Assembly: GCA_003552485.1 (NCBI GenBank)
Contig: PUMX01000122.1
Span: forward strand, 1 to 10,838
Source: Candidatus Hydrogenedentota bacterium
GTDB taxonomy: Bacteria; Hydrogenedentota; Hydrogenedentia; Hydrogenedentales; SLHB01
Direction: 5' to 3'
DNA: 10,838 nt
Part shown: in pieces, positions 1 through 6,646 of the stretch
How the letters are laid out: each line of letters opens with the position of its first letter
Position numbering within the stretch: position 1 is the stretch's first letter
Made by a program: the position numbers and the translations under genes
Notes under the pieces: generated by a model
The model's input: only the letters and a program-made list of their open reading frames with translations
The model's database searches: none
What the model was told of the DNA's origin: nothing

Positions 1-490
1 CATCGGCGTCCGTCTTAATCAGATACATCGTTGGGAAGACCGAGTCCGGTTCGAAGGAGCTTGTGTCGCCGGCGATAATGTAGCCGCCGTCCGCCGTCTG
101 ATGAACAGACGTGGCCAAGTCCGTGCCCGCGCCGCCGAACGCATTGTCCCATTCGACCGCGCCGTCACTGTCAGTCTTGACAACGTACACGGACAAGGTA
201 TCCGGGCTGGATGGCCCGAAGGAGGTCGTGCCGCCAGCGAGAATGTAACCACCATCCGCCGTTTGTTGCACCGATGTGGCCCAATCGTTGCCGGCCCCTC
301 CATAGGTGCGATCCCATTCCACTTCGCCGCGCTCATTTGTTTTCACTAGATACATCGATGACGGCTCAAACTCCAAATCGTTGGCGTCCACAACAACGCT
401 TGTGTCACCGGCAATGATGTAACCGCCGTCCGCGGTCTGCTGTACATCAAAAGCGCCGGCTGCGCCATCGCCGCCATAGGTGCGCGCCCA
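1..490 (-). repeat. Protein-level tandem repeats (55-58 aa units) in the secreted modular gene
   Basis: Three successive units begin at W267, W325 and W380 of the encoded protein; the third runs off the left edge. Each has the pattern W-x-x-x-[YF]-G-G-x-G, then SVQQTADGGYI or a close variant, then AG-x-T, a variable loop of roughly 15-20 residues, and a final Y-[LV]-[IV]-K-T-[DN] strand. The DNA copies have diverged outside the conserved core, so this is an old duplication rather than a recent slippage array. Repeats of this kind are usual in beta-propeller-like bacterial and archaeal surface proteins. The number of further units cannot be known from this window. Confidence 0.8.
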
Positions 491-1288
491 CGTAAGCGGG
501 TCGGGCGCAACCGGCTCGGGAGTTTCCTCTATGTAGTTGGACTGCTCGAGGCTATCCGAAAAACTGCTCGTCGCCACCTGCAATGTGACCGTGTACACCC
601 CGTCTTCCTCGTAAGTGTGCGTCGGATGTTGGGCAGTAGATGTGTTCCCATCCCCGAAATCCCATAGCCACTCCTCAAAGGGTTCCGAACCTGGCAGGGA
701 CTCATCAGTAAACGAGACCTCCAACGGCGCTGCGCCCGATCGCGGCGAACCCGAAAAATCCGCTGTGGGTCCCGTGGGTTCGGTGAAGACGCCAATATAA
801 TTAGTCTTGATACGCGTGTGGGTAAGTTGAGTCGTCTCGAGACGGAGAGACACCGTGTAAATGCCGGGCGCCGTATACTCATGCGTGGGCGATTCCTCAG
901 CGCTGACGGCGCCGTCGCCAAAGTCCCATTGCCATGAAACGACGGCGCCCGTGCCCGGCTCGGATTGATTATCGAACTCCACTTCCATGGGAACCAATCC
1001 CGACGTGGGCGTTGCCTCGAATTCCGCCCGCGGTGGTTCAATCACCCGCAGGACCATGTTGATGACCAACTGAATGTCAATGGCGTTGACAAGTCCATCG
1101 TCATTAACATCCGGTTGAAAATCTGCGGGAATCTCAATCCCTAACACTCGATTAATCACAAGCTGTATATCGACGGCATTGATCTTGCCGTCATTGTTAA
1201 CATCCCCAGGAACGGGCTGGCTATGCGCAGAGGCGCAAAACAGCGCGCCACACACCAACACGAGCAACAAGAAACGGGAGCAGCGCAT
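1..1288 (-). CDS. Secreted modular protein: N-terminal dockerin-like repeats, two PKD domains, beta-propeller-like repeats (3' end off window)
   Basis: The minus-strand frame from the ATG at 1286-1288 is open for 429 codons to the left edge, so the gene is partial. The start is supported by AAGGAG six bases upstream (1295-1300). A signal peptide is visible: hydrophobic core around residues 6-20, likely cleavage after ASA at 19-21. Two EF-hand-like dockerin type I repeats follow. Their calcium-loop residues are D29, N31, D33, N37, D40 and D60, N62, D64, N68, D71, each followed by an IQLVIN helix. Two PKD domains come next (about 86-168 and 173-254), each with a WDFGDG core (121-126 and 209-214) and a Y-T-V strand. 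From W267 there are repeats of 55-58 residues centred on QTADGGYI. The product is exported and probably surface-bound or extracellular. Dockerins bind cohesins in cellulosomes, but many non-cellulosomal bacteria carry dockerin-like repeats of unknown partner. No catalytic domain is seen in the visible part. It is separated from the rhamnose genes by 440 bases and may not belong to that unit. The domain calls are firm; the function is unknown. Confidence 0.85.
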   Translation of the reverse strand, partial: MRCSRFLLLVLVCGALFCASAHSQPVPGDVNNDGKINAVDIQLVINRVLGIEIPADFQPDVNDDGLVNAIDIQLVINMVLRVIEPPRAEFEATPTSGLVPMEVEFDNQSEPGTGAVVSWQWDFGDGAVSAEESPTHEYTAPGIYTVSLRLETTQLTHTRIKTNYIGVFTEPTGPTADFSGSPRSGAAPLEVSFTDESLPGSEPFEEWLWDFGDGNTSTAQHPTHTYEEDGVYTVTLQVATSSFSDSLEQSNYIEETPEPVAPDPLTWARTYGGDGAAGAFDVQQTADGGYIIAGDTSVVVDANDLEFEPSSMYLVKTNERGEVEWDRTYGGAGNDWATSVQQTADGGYILAGGTTSFGPSSPDTLSVYVVKTDSDGAVEWDNAFGGAGTDLATSVHQTADGGYIIAGDTSSFEPDSVFPTMYLIKTDAD

Positions 1289-1402
1289 GGGATTCTCCTT
1301 TCGGCATGGGTCTTGGCGGATAGGTGCCTCTGAGCCCCTGCTTACCATAGTGTCAAAACAAGCGGCATGCACTATCTAACTACAATACTAAGCAAGCTAA
1401 CC

Positions 1403-1433
1403 ATAATATGCAACCCTTTTGCATCATTGGCAA
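1403..1433 (-). promoter_or_regulatory. Weak candidate promoter for the secreted modular gene
   Basis: Read on the minus strand, TTGCCA (1433 to 1428) is followed after 19 bases by TATTAT (1408 to 1403), about 115 bases before the ATG at 1288. Each hexamer has four or five matches to the sigma-70 consensus, but the spacer is longer than the preferred 17. The AT-rich character of 1370-1410 against a GC-rich background supports a promoter nearby. The exact site is uncertain and the TTGACA at 1351-1356 is a competing element. Confidence 0.22.
1408..1424. repeat. Inverted repeat overlapping the candidate promoter, operator-like
   Basis: ATGCAA (1408-1413) and TTGCAT (1419-1424) are perfect inverted arms around a 5-base centre. 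The element falls between the candidate -35 and -10 hexamers upstream of the secreted modular gene, where a repressor could act. Six-base arms arise fairly often by chance, so regulation is only a suggestion. Confidence 0.25.
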
Positions 1434-1728
1434 GTACCCCATCAGCGTGAATCGCCTTGGGGAACGCAGAAGGCGTAGCGATTCCGGCCCATTACGACGG
1501 GCTGGCGTTATGTATTGTCCCAAGGCAACACAGGGGGGTATTTGGAGCACGTTCGCAAAGAATGTATATGAGTGCCGCTCGAACTCTGCTCTTGAAGCGC
1601 AGGACATATCCCGACTCCACCTTAACTTCGCCGAACCCGGCTCAATCACCCGGTCTTCCGCCCCGTGTTCGCCTGATTCTCCAGCTACTCGCAGGGCTAT
1701 GTGTCGGCCGTCTACGGTGTTAGCGCTA

Positions 1729-4629
1729 TCAGGGCGCCGGCAGCGTACTCTCAAACCGGTATGCGCCAGACGGCGCCGAGAACGCCACGGTTTCGTCGTC
1801 ACGAGAAAGCAGCTTTACGAATTCCGAGTCCTCAACGGGCGCGCCATCAACTCGAACCTGCGTATCACGCGCCGCAGGCAGGCGGACCTCAGCTGTCGTA
1901 TTGGCCGGAATCGTCACGTCAAGGGTAAACGCGTTTCCGTCGCGGCGCCATGCGCTTTCGATGAGCCCATGGATGCACTCGTGCGCGCCGCGCACGTGAT
2001 CCAATTGTGGGGCGTCGTCGAGCGGTTCGTCCATGGGCACATGCGGCTGGATAACGATATGGTCGAAGCCGGGCTCACCGGCTTTAATGCCCGCCAGCGT
2101 GTTGAACATCCACTCCACCACGGCCCCAAAGGCGTAGTGGTTAAAGGAGTTCATGGCGTATCCGTGCCGGTCGAATCCGTCTTCTTTCGTGTAACTATCC
2201 CAGCGCTCCCAAACGGTTGTAGCGCCTTGCACAACGGGATAGCCCCACGATGGAAAGCGGCGGCTCTGCATCAACCGCGCGGCTAGCTCGAAGTGACCGT
2301 ATTCCGTGAGAACGGGCAAGAGGGATCGCGTGCCGAGGAAGCCCGTGGTCTTGCGCGTATCGTTTTCAACGATCATTTCCGCCAGACGATCCGCCGCAGC
2401 CTGGCGCTTCTCCTCGGGCAACATGTCATACCACAGGGCGAGGACATATGCGCTTTGCGAACTGACTTCGAGGGTTCCACCATCGTTGACATATGCATCA
2501 TTAAACGCTGCCCGCACGTTGTCTGCAATCGTCCGGTACTTCGTGGCGTCGGCCCGCTCGTTCAGCGTTTCGGCGATCTCGGCCATCACAGACGCGCTCG
2601 CCGCATAGTAACAGTAGTCGATGAACTCGATGGGCGTTGGATCGTCCATATTCAGCCAATCGCCCCACCCATTGCCGAGTTGACGCCCCTGATAATCGGG
2701 ACTCGTATTCAACCGGAAGCTGATAAAGCGCTGCATCGAATGATAGTGCTCGCGCAGCAGCCGCGTATCACCGTAGGCCTGGTAAACCGCCCACGGCACA
2801 ATGACGCCGGCGTCTGTCCATGCGGTCGCATAGGGTTTGCCGCTGCCCCCATGCTGCATGGGATATGGCGCATAGTCGGGATAAGCGCCTTCTGGCGTCT
2901 GGGCGTCGCGCAAGTCCTGAAACCATTTGGTGTAAAACGCGCCGATGTCGGCGTTGTACGTGGCCGCCTGGCCGTACACCAGCGAGTCGCCGGTCCACCC
3001 GAGACGCTCGTCGCGCTGCGGACAATCCGTCGGGATTTCGAGAAAGTTCGATCGTTGCGTCCACACCACATTCTTGAAGAAACGGTTGAGAATAGGATCC
3101 GACGATTCGAATTCACTGACCAGCGGCGTGTCCGAATGAAGCACCACGCTTTCGATGTCATCCTCCGTCAACTCGCCGGGATATCCCGTCACTTCGGCAT
3201 ATTGAAACCCATGAAAGGTGAAGCGCGGCTCGAAGGTTTCGCCTTCAGCATCGCCGCGCAACGTGAACACATTGGTGGCTTCTGCGGCGCGCAGATTCTC
3301 AACAAGCAGACTTCCGTCTTCGTGAAGCATTTCGCCGTGCCGGATGGTGATCTCCGTTCCTGCGGCGCCTTCTGCGTGGATCCGCGTGATTCCGGCCGCG
3401 TTCTGGCCGAAGTCAATGATGTATTTGCCGTTCTCACGCTCTACGATCTCGACGGGCTCGAGCACCTCGATGGGCCGCACCGGTTGCTGCGGATACGCTT
3501 CGATACGCGGCGGTTCTTTGAAGCCCAAATCCACGACGCGATCGCCGCCGGCGTCCCAATAATCGACGAGAAGGGTCCCGTTTTCGCTGGCGTGCACGGC
3601 CTCGTCCCAATCCAACGCATCAAAGCCCGGCTCGGCCCAGCCGTCGTGTTCGAGGCGGGCGTCGTAGTGTTCACCCATAAGGTGGTCGGCCACAGTGTAC
3701 GCGCCAGTGTTCACGCGCCAACCGGGCGCTGTGCCAATGATCTGTGTGCTTCCATCAGCAAACTCGATCTCAAGCTGAATCTTTAGCGAGGGCGTCTTGC
3801 CGTAGAAGTAGCGTCCGCTCCGGTCCGGTCCATAGTCAACTAAAGGGCCAAAGCCAAGATAGCCCGCGTACCAGCCGTCGGCGAGAATAGCGCCAATGGC
3901 GTTCGCGCCTTGTTCCATCAGTTCCGTGACATCGAACGTGTTGTAATAGACGCGCTGATGGTAATCGGTCCAACCGGGCATCAACCGGTTCTCAGTCACA
4001 CGTTCACCGTTGATGTGCAAGTCATAGTTGCCCAACGCCGTGGCGTACACCGTTGCGCGTTCGATGGGGTTATCCGCCTCAACGTCCCGCCGGTAATAGC
4101 GGGCGGGCGGCAAGACCCGGCGCTCCGGCGTCGCCTCGATCGCGCGCTCGTCAAGGAAGCTAATCCATTCGGCCTCCCAGTCCCGGTGATCCAGTAACCC
4201 CATGGACCAGCGCGCTGGCTCCGCCCAATCCGAGGGGCGCCCGTTCGCATCCCACACACGCACGGTCCAGTACACCCGTTGACGCGACTCCAATGGCTTC
4301 CCGGCATACACGATATGCCGGGTCCGGTTCGATTCGATTTTCTGGCTGTCCCAGAGATCGGCCTCGCCGGGAGCAAGCTTATCCGGGGCCGTGGCTACAA
4401 GGACGCGGTACGCCGTTTGCCGCTGATCCCGTTCTTCCGACGCGACCAACCAATCCAGCCGGGGTTGGGTCTCGTCAATACCCAACGGGTTCACGAGATA
4501 CTCGACGCGAAGTCGCTTCGCTTCGAGCGCGCCGCGTTCCTCGTCTGCAGCCGCCACCACGGCGCCACACGCCAACAGCGCCACGGTCATAACAACCGCC
4601 CACGCCCGGAATAGGCTTTTCCACTCCAT
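1729..4629 (-). CDS. Exported alpha-L-rhamnosidase, glycoside hydrolase family 78
   Basis: This 966-residue enzyme is predicted to hydrolyse terminal alpha-L-rhamnosyl residues from glycans or glycosides by the inverting GH78 mechanism. Residues 1-28 form an export signal. LLAC at 18-21 could be a lipobox, but cleavage by signal peptidase I after A28 is also possible. The domain order is typical: fibronectin-III-like N-terminal module (about 36-142), sugar-binding-like beta-sandwich (about 150-335, with the motif LMPGWTDY at 216-223), second beta-sandwich (about 380-500, with FDFGQN-like DFGQN at 406-410 and FTFHGFQY at 470-477), (alpha/alpha)6 catalytic domain (about 505-850) and C-terminal beta domain (about 855-960). 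The catalytic motif [15 protein letters not shown] spans 534-548, with the likely general acid E541. E808 in TTVWERW is the likely base. WTDAGVIVPW (604-613) and GDW (656-658) are conserved. The ATG at 4629 follows AAGGAG (4639-4644) by nine bases. It is the last of four rhamnose genes in transcription order. The family call is very secure; the natural substrate is unknown. Confidence 0.93.
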   Translation of the reverse strand: MEWKSLFRAWAVVMTVALLACGAVVAAADEERGALEAKRLRVEYLVNPLGIDETQPRLDWLVASEERDQRQTAYRVLVATAPDKLAPGEADLWDSQKIESNRTRHIVYAGKPLESRQRVYWTVRVWDANGRPSDWAEPARWSMGLLDHRDWEAEWISFLDERAIEATPERRVLPPARYYRRDVEADNPIERATVYATALGNYDLHINGERVTENRLMPGWTDYHQRVYYNTFDVTELMEQGANAIGAILADGWYAGYLGFGPLVDYGPDRSGRYFYGKTPSLKIQLEIEFADGSTQIIGTAPGWRVNTGAYTVADHLMGEHYDARLEHDGWAEPGFDALDWDEAVHASENGTLLVDYWDAGGDRVVDLGFKEPPRIEAYPQQPVRPIEVLEPVEIVERENGKYIIDFGQNAAGITRIHAEGAAGTEITIRHGEMLHEDGSLLVENLRAAEATNVFTLRGDAEGETFEPRFTFHGFQYAEVTGYPGELTEDDIESVVLHSDTPLVSEFESSDPILNRFFKNVVWTQRSNFLEIPTDCPQRDERLGWTGDSLVYGQAATYNADIGAFYTKWFQDLRDAQTPEGAYPDYAPYPMQHGGSGKPYATAWTDAGVIVPWAVYQAYGDTRLLREHYHSMQRFISFRLNTSPDYQGRQLGNGWGDWLNMDDPTPIEFIDYCYYAASASVMAEIAETLNERADATKYRTIADNVRAAFNDAYVNDGGTLEVSSQSAYVLALWYDMLPEEKRQAAADRLAEMIVENDTRKTTGFLGTRSLLPVLTEYGHFELAARLMQSRRFPSWGYPVVQGATTVWERWDSYTKEDGFDRHGYAMNSFNHYAFGAVVEWMFNTLAGIKAGEPGFDHIVIQPHVPMDEPLDDAPQLDHVRGAHECIHGLIESAWRRDGNAFTLDVTIPANTTAEVRLPAARDTQVRVDGAPVEDSEFVKLLSRDDETVAFSAPSGAYRFESTLPAP

Positions 4630-4638
4630 TGCCGATAT

Positions 4639-4644
4639 CTCCTT
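4639..4644 (-). promoter_or_regulatory. Ribosome binding site of the exported rhamnosidase
   Basis: AAGGAG on the minus strand lies nine bases before the ATG at 4627-4629. It supports a start that includes the full signal peptide. Confidence 0.7.
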
Positions 4645-4678
4645 GATTTAAACCATGTTCAACGCGAGCAGAGCCCCA

Positions 4679-4709
4679 GGGCGCTCCGATGCGCCGCATC
4701 GGAGCGCCC
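4679..4709. repeat. Perfect 14-bp inverted repeat (strong hairpin) between permease and exported rhamnosidase
   Basis: Arms 4679-4692 and 4696-4709 are perfectly complementary around a 3-base loop (4693-4695). The stem is GC-rich (GGGCGCTCCGATGC). On the transcribed minus strand it stands about 95 bases after the permease stop and about 50 bases before the rhamnosidase ATG. The transcript continues TGGGGCTC, so there is no U-run and it is not a classical intrinsic terminator. It could be an mRNA-processing or stabilising hairpin, a partial terminator that lowers rhamnosidase expression, or a dispersed palindromic element. The structure is certain; the role is not. Confidence 0.8.
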
Positions 4710-4803
4710 CCGAACCGAGTTGTTATCTACGTGACCCCACATCGCCCGACACAGGGCAACAGTCAGCCCATGCGCTCCCAGAATCACGTCCCGAATGATT
4801 CGC

Positions 4804-6519
4804 TTAGCTCTGCTCCTCTTCGGGCTTTTGCCGCTTCACGGCCCAGTACGTTCCCGTCACAAAGTAGATGATTGCAAACAGGGGCAACCAAATACGCATC
4901 AGGGCAAAGCGCTCGTTGTACAGCTCGAGCCCGCCGAAGAACACCCAAATGGGAATAACCAGCGAAACAATCAGACACACCAGCGCGATGGCGCCCGCGC
5001 CCCACCACAATGGGTCGTGGCCACCGAAGATGGTCTTGGGCGGCGTCGGCGCGCCCGAGAACTGCCGGGGTTTTTCAACGGTTTCTGGCGGCAGGTCCGT
5101 GTCGCGCGCGCCGGCCATCGCGGCGAAGACGATATAGAGCACCGCCGTAATCACCGAGACCGGCACGAACAAGAAAAACAGATGCAGCGGCAGCAGATAC
5201 GCCGCCACGAGACCGAGCGCCCAGCTCGTCAGGGCGGGCCAACTAAACACAAGCTCCTTACGGCTTACCCAGTAGCGCTGGAATCCGATGAGGGGGAAGA
5301 TCCAGTGCTCGGTAAAGACAATAGCGCCGACGGGCACAAGGATAAGCCCGTACAAGCCGACGAAGTCCAGCAATCGGGTGAAAACAAAGGGCGAGCATGC
5401 GATTAGCGTTGTGACGGCCCCCACTACCAACGTCACTTTCCAACGGGGCCATCCCGGCGTGATCGCCTGAAACGCCAGGCCAGCGCGGTACAGTGTCGGA
5501 TTCGAGGTGGTCCAGCCCGCGATCACCACAGCGAGAATCCCAGCCGTTCCCACCGCTTGCCAAGCGACCTCGCCAGCGTCTAATTCGATAAGCGGCGTCT
5601 GCAGCGCCAACGCCGCCATGGCGCCCATAATGCCCGCGCAAATCCAGGCAAGGTAGTGGCCAAGATACATACCAAAGGCGGAGTACAACCCATACCAGTG
5701 TGACTTGGCGTACCGCAGCAGGGCCATGTCCGATAGCCCGCCGTGCATGGCCAGGTTGCAGATCCAGGCGAACGCCGTCACATGCCAGAAACCCAGGCCC
5801 TCGCCCTCGGCGGGCACGCCGGTCCAAATCAGTTCATGGGACACGGCAAGGAAATCGCCCCAGCTCGCGATGTTCTCGACTTGAGTGGAGTGCCCGGCAA
5901 GAAACGGCAACGTCGCCACGCCCCCGGCGATGAACATCAGAAACATCCATGGAGAACACACCGACGCGAACTTAGCCAGACTCTTGAAACCCAGAATCGC
6001 CACGGTGACCACCACTGCGCCCACTATGATCGTCGTTATTACGAACCAAATGTTATCTGGCAGCCAACCTGTACTTGGGGGGACATCAAGCGGCGTTAAC
6101 GCGTTCAGCGGAATGCGCACGGCCGAGGCCGACACCGTGATCATGGCCCCCGCGAGAATACAGAACAGCACGGCGTTCACGACGTTATAGATCGTCGTCA
6201 CGGCCGGTCCGGCAATCTTCCTCAGATACCAGTACAGGGTCAACCGGGTGTGCACGGCAATGGGGGCGCAGATGAAGGTCCACGTCAACACCGCCAACGC
6301 ATTCCCAATGACCAGCCCGCCCAGCACGTCCATCACCGAAGCACCCCACATGACAAAGGACGCGCCGATAACGAATTCGGTGCCGGCCGTATGTTCGCCG
6401 GCGTAGGCCCCCGCGAAATAGCGGCCCGGCTGAAGCCGGTCGTCCGACACAGGCTCCCGATCGAACTCGTACAACTTGTCCATGGCCGCGATCGTTGTAG
6501 ACTCAGTTTGTTCGGCCAA
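4804..6519 (-). CDS. NCS1-type (purine/cytosine permease-like) membrane transporter, possible L-rhamnose or rhamnoside importer
   Basis: A 571-residue integral inner-membrane protein with about 14 hydrophobic segments. Approximate positions are 44-62, 64-90, 106-130, 157-178, 186-207, 244-262, 278-306, 322-345, 360-380, 388-412, 429-450, 451-471, 504-528 and 540-560. The first twelve resemble the LeuT-fold core of NCS1 cation symporters. The segment GWTTSNPTLYRAGLAFQ (335-351) resembles the SNPTLYRAGL-like stretch of purine/cytosine permeases. The last two helices follow a polar, proline-rich linker (about 472-500) and are extra to the usual twelve. Translation probably starts at TTG 6519, because GAGGAGGA (6527-6534) is placed eight bases upstream; the alternative ATG at 6483 (residue 13) has no such site. 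It lies 127 bases after the rhamnose isomerase gene and 174 before a rhamnosidase gene. Rhamnose transport is inferred from this position only; nucleobase or other small-solute uptake remains possible. The family assignment is from motif and topology and is fairly, not fully, secure. Confidence 0.75.
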   Translation of the reverse strand: MAEQTESTTIAAMDKLYEFDREPVSDDRLQPGRYFAGAYAGEHTAGTEFVIGASFVMWGASVMDVLGGLVIGNALAVLTWTFICAPIAVHTRLTLYWYLRKIAGPAVTTIYNVVNAVLFCILAGAMITVSASAVRIPLNALTPLDVPPSTGWLPDNIWFVITTIIVGAVVVTVAILGFKSLAKFASVCSPWMFLMFIAGGVATLPFLAGHSTQVENIASWGDFLAVSHELIWTGVPAEGEGLGFWHVTAFAWICNLAMHGGLSDMALLRYAKSHWYGLYSAFGMYLGHYLAWICAGIMGAMAALALQTPLIELDAGEVAWQAVGTAGILAVVIAGWTTSNPTLYRAGLAFQAITPGWPRWKVTLVVGAVTTLIACSPFVFTRLLDFVGLYGLILVPVGAIVFTEHWIFPLIGFQRYWVSRKELVFSWPALTSWALGLVAAYLLPLHLFFLFVPVSVITAVLYIVFAAMAGARDTDLPPETVEKPRQFSGAPTPPKTIFGGHDPLWWGAGAIALVCLIVSLVIPIWVFFGGLELYNERFALMRIWLPLFAIIYFVTGTYWAVKRQKPEEEQS

Positions 6520-6527
6520 TGCTCGTT

Positions 6528-6533
6528 CCTCCT
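6528..6533 (-). promoter_or_regulatory. Strong ribosome binding site that selects a TTG start for the permease
   Basis: AGGAGG on the minus strand, inside GAGGAGGA, lies eight bases before TTG at 6517-6519. No ATG occurs at this distance. This decides for the TTG rather than the in-frame ATG twelve codons later. Confidence 0.7.
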
Positions 6534-6574
6534 CGATTGTTTACCAGCGGCAATTATCCGGAATACGGCGCTGG

Positions 6575-6590
6575 GCGAATACGTATCCGC
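6575..6590. repeat. 16-bp near-palindrome in the rhaI-permease gap, operator-like
   Basis: GCGAATACGTATCCGC pairs with itself at seven of eight symmetrical positions, with the central eight bases ATACGTAT fully symmetrical around a CG. It sits 56 bases upstream of the permease start. Palindromes with a central CG are typical of LacI-family operators, but no regulator gene is in the window and no second copy was noticed upstream of the other genes. It may be a chance palindrome. Confidence 0.3.
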
Positions 6591-6646
6591 TTTCTTGACG
6601 CCGCCCCCTTCCGCTCAATACAACCCCATGCTAAATCGGGCGATTA

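Larger units (their letters stand above)
1289..1728. other. 440-base intergenic region, no supportable gene; probable promoter region of the secreted modular gene
   Basis: This stretch lies between the stop of the exported rhamnosidase and the start of the secreted modular protein. Open frames cross it on both strands, but they lack ribosome binding sites and family-like sequence, and one overlaps the rhamnosidase end out of frame. On the minus strand there is a perfect TTGACA at 1351-1356, without a convincing -10 hexamer at normal spacing. There is also a TTGCCA (1428-1433) and TATTAT (1403-1408) pair with a long 19-base spacer. An inverted repeat (1408-1424) overlaps the latter. The first 8 bases after the rhamnosidase stop codon (1721-1728) form the palindrome TAGCGCTA. 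No hairpin followed by a T-run was found, so no intrinsic terminator is called. Confidence 0.5.

Noticed and set aside
1..490. CRISPR or short DNA tandem array in the repeated region
   Set aside because: The periodicity is about 165-174 bases, in frame and diverged between copies, so it is a protein repeat and not a CRISPR array.
1351..1356. Perfect TTGACA as a -35 box for the secreted modular gene
   Set aside because: No acceptable -10 hexamer lies 15-19 bases downstream on the minus strand; the positions tested read like TCAGAG or GAGGCA.
1380..1802. Minus-strand open frame of 140 codons overlapping the rhamnosidase end out of frame
   Set aside because: The start is inside the rhamnosidase gene without a ribosome binding site, and the product is Arg-rich and resembles no family I know. 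A decayed gene cannot be excluded.
1408..2286. Plus-strand open frame of 292 codons spanning the gap and the rhamnosidase 3' end
   Set aside because: Most of it is antisense to the GH78 C-terminal domain, and no ribosome binding site or recognisable motif was seen in the part within the gap.
2293..3786. Long plus-strand open frame of 497 codons opposite the exported rhamnosidase
   Set aside because: It is fully inside a secure GH78 gene on the other strand, has no family-like sequence and arises from GC-rich codon bias.
4679..4709. Rho-independent terminator at the 14-bp hairpin
   Set aside because: No T-run follows the stem on either strand within a few bases, so the hairpin is reported only as an inverted repeat.
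4795..5406. Plus-strand open frame of 203 codons opposite the permease
   Set aside because: Antisense to the C-terminal membrane helices of the permease; the product is charged and of low complexity.
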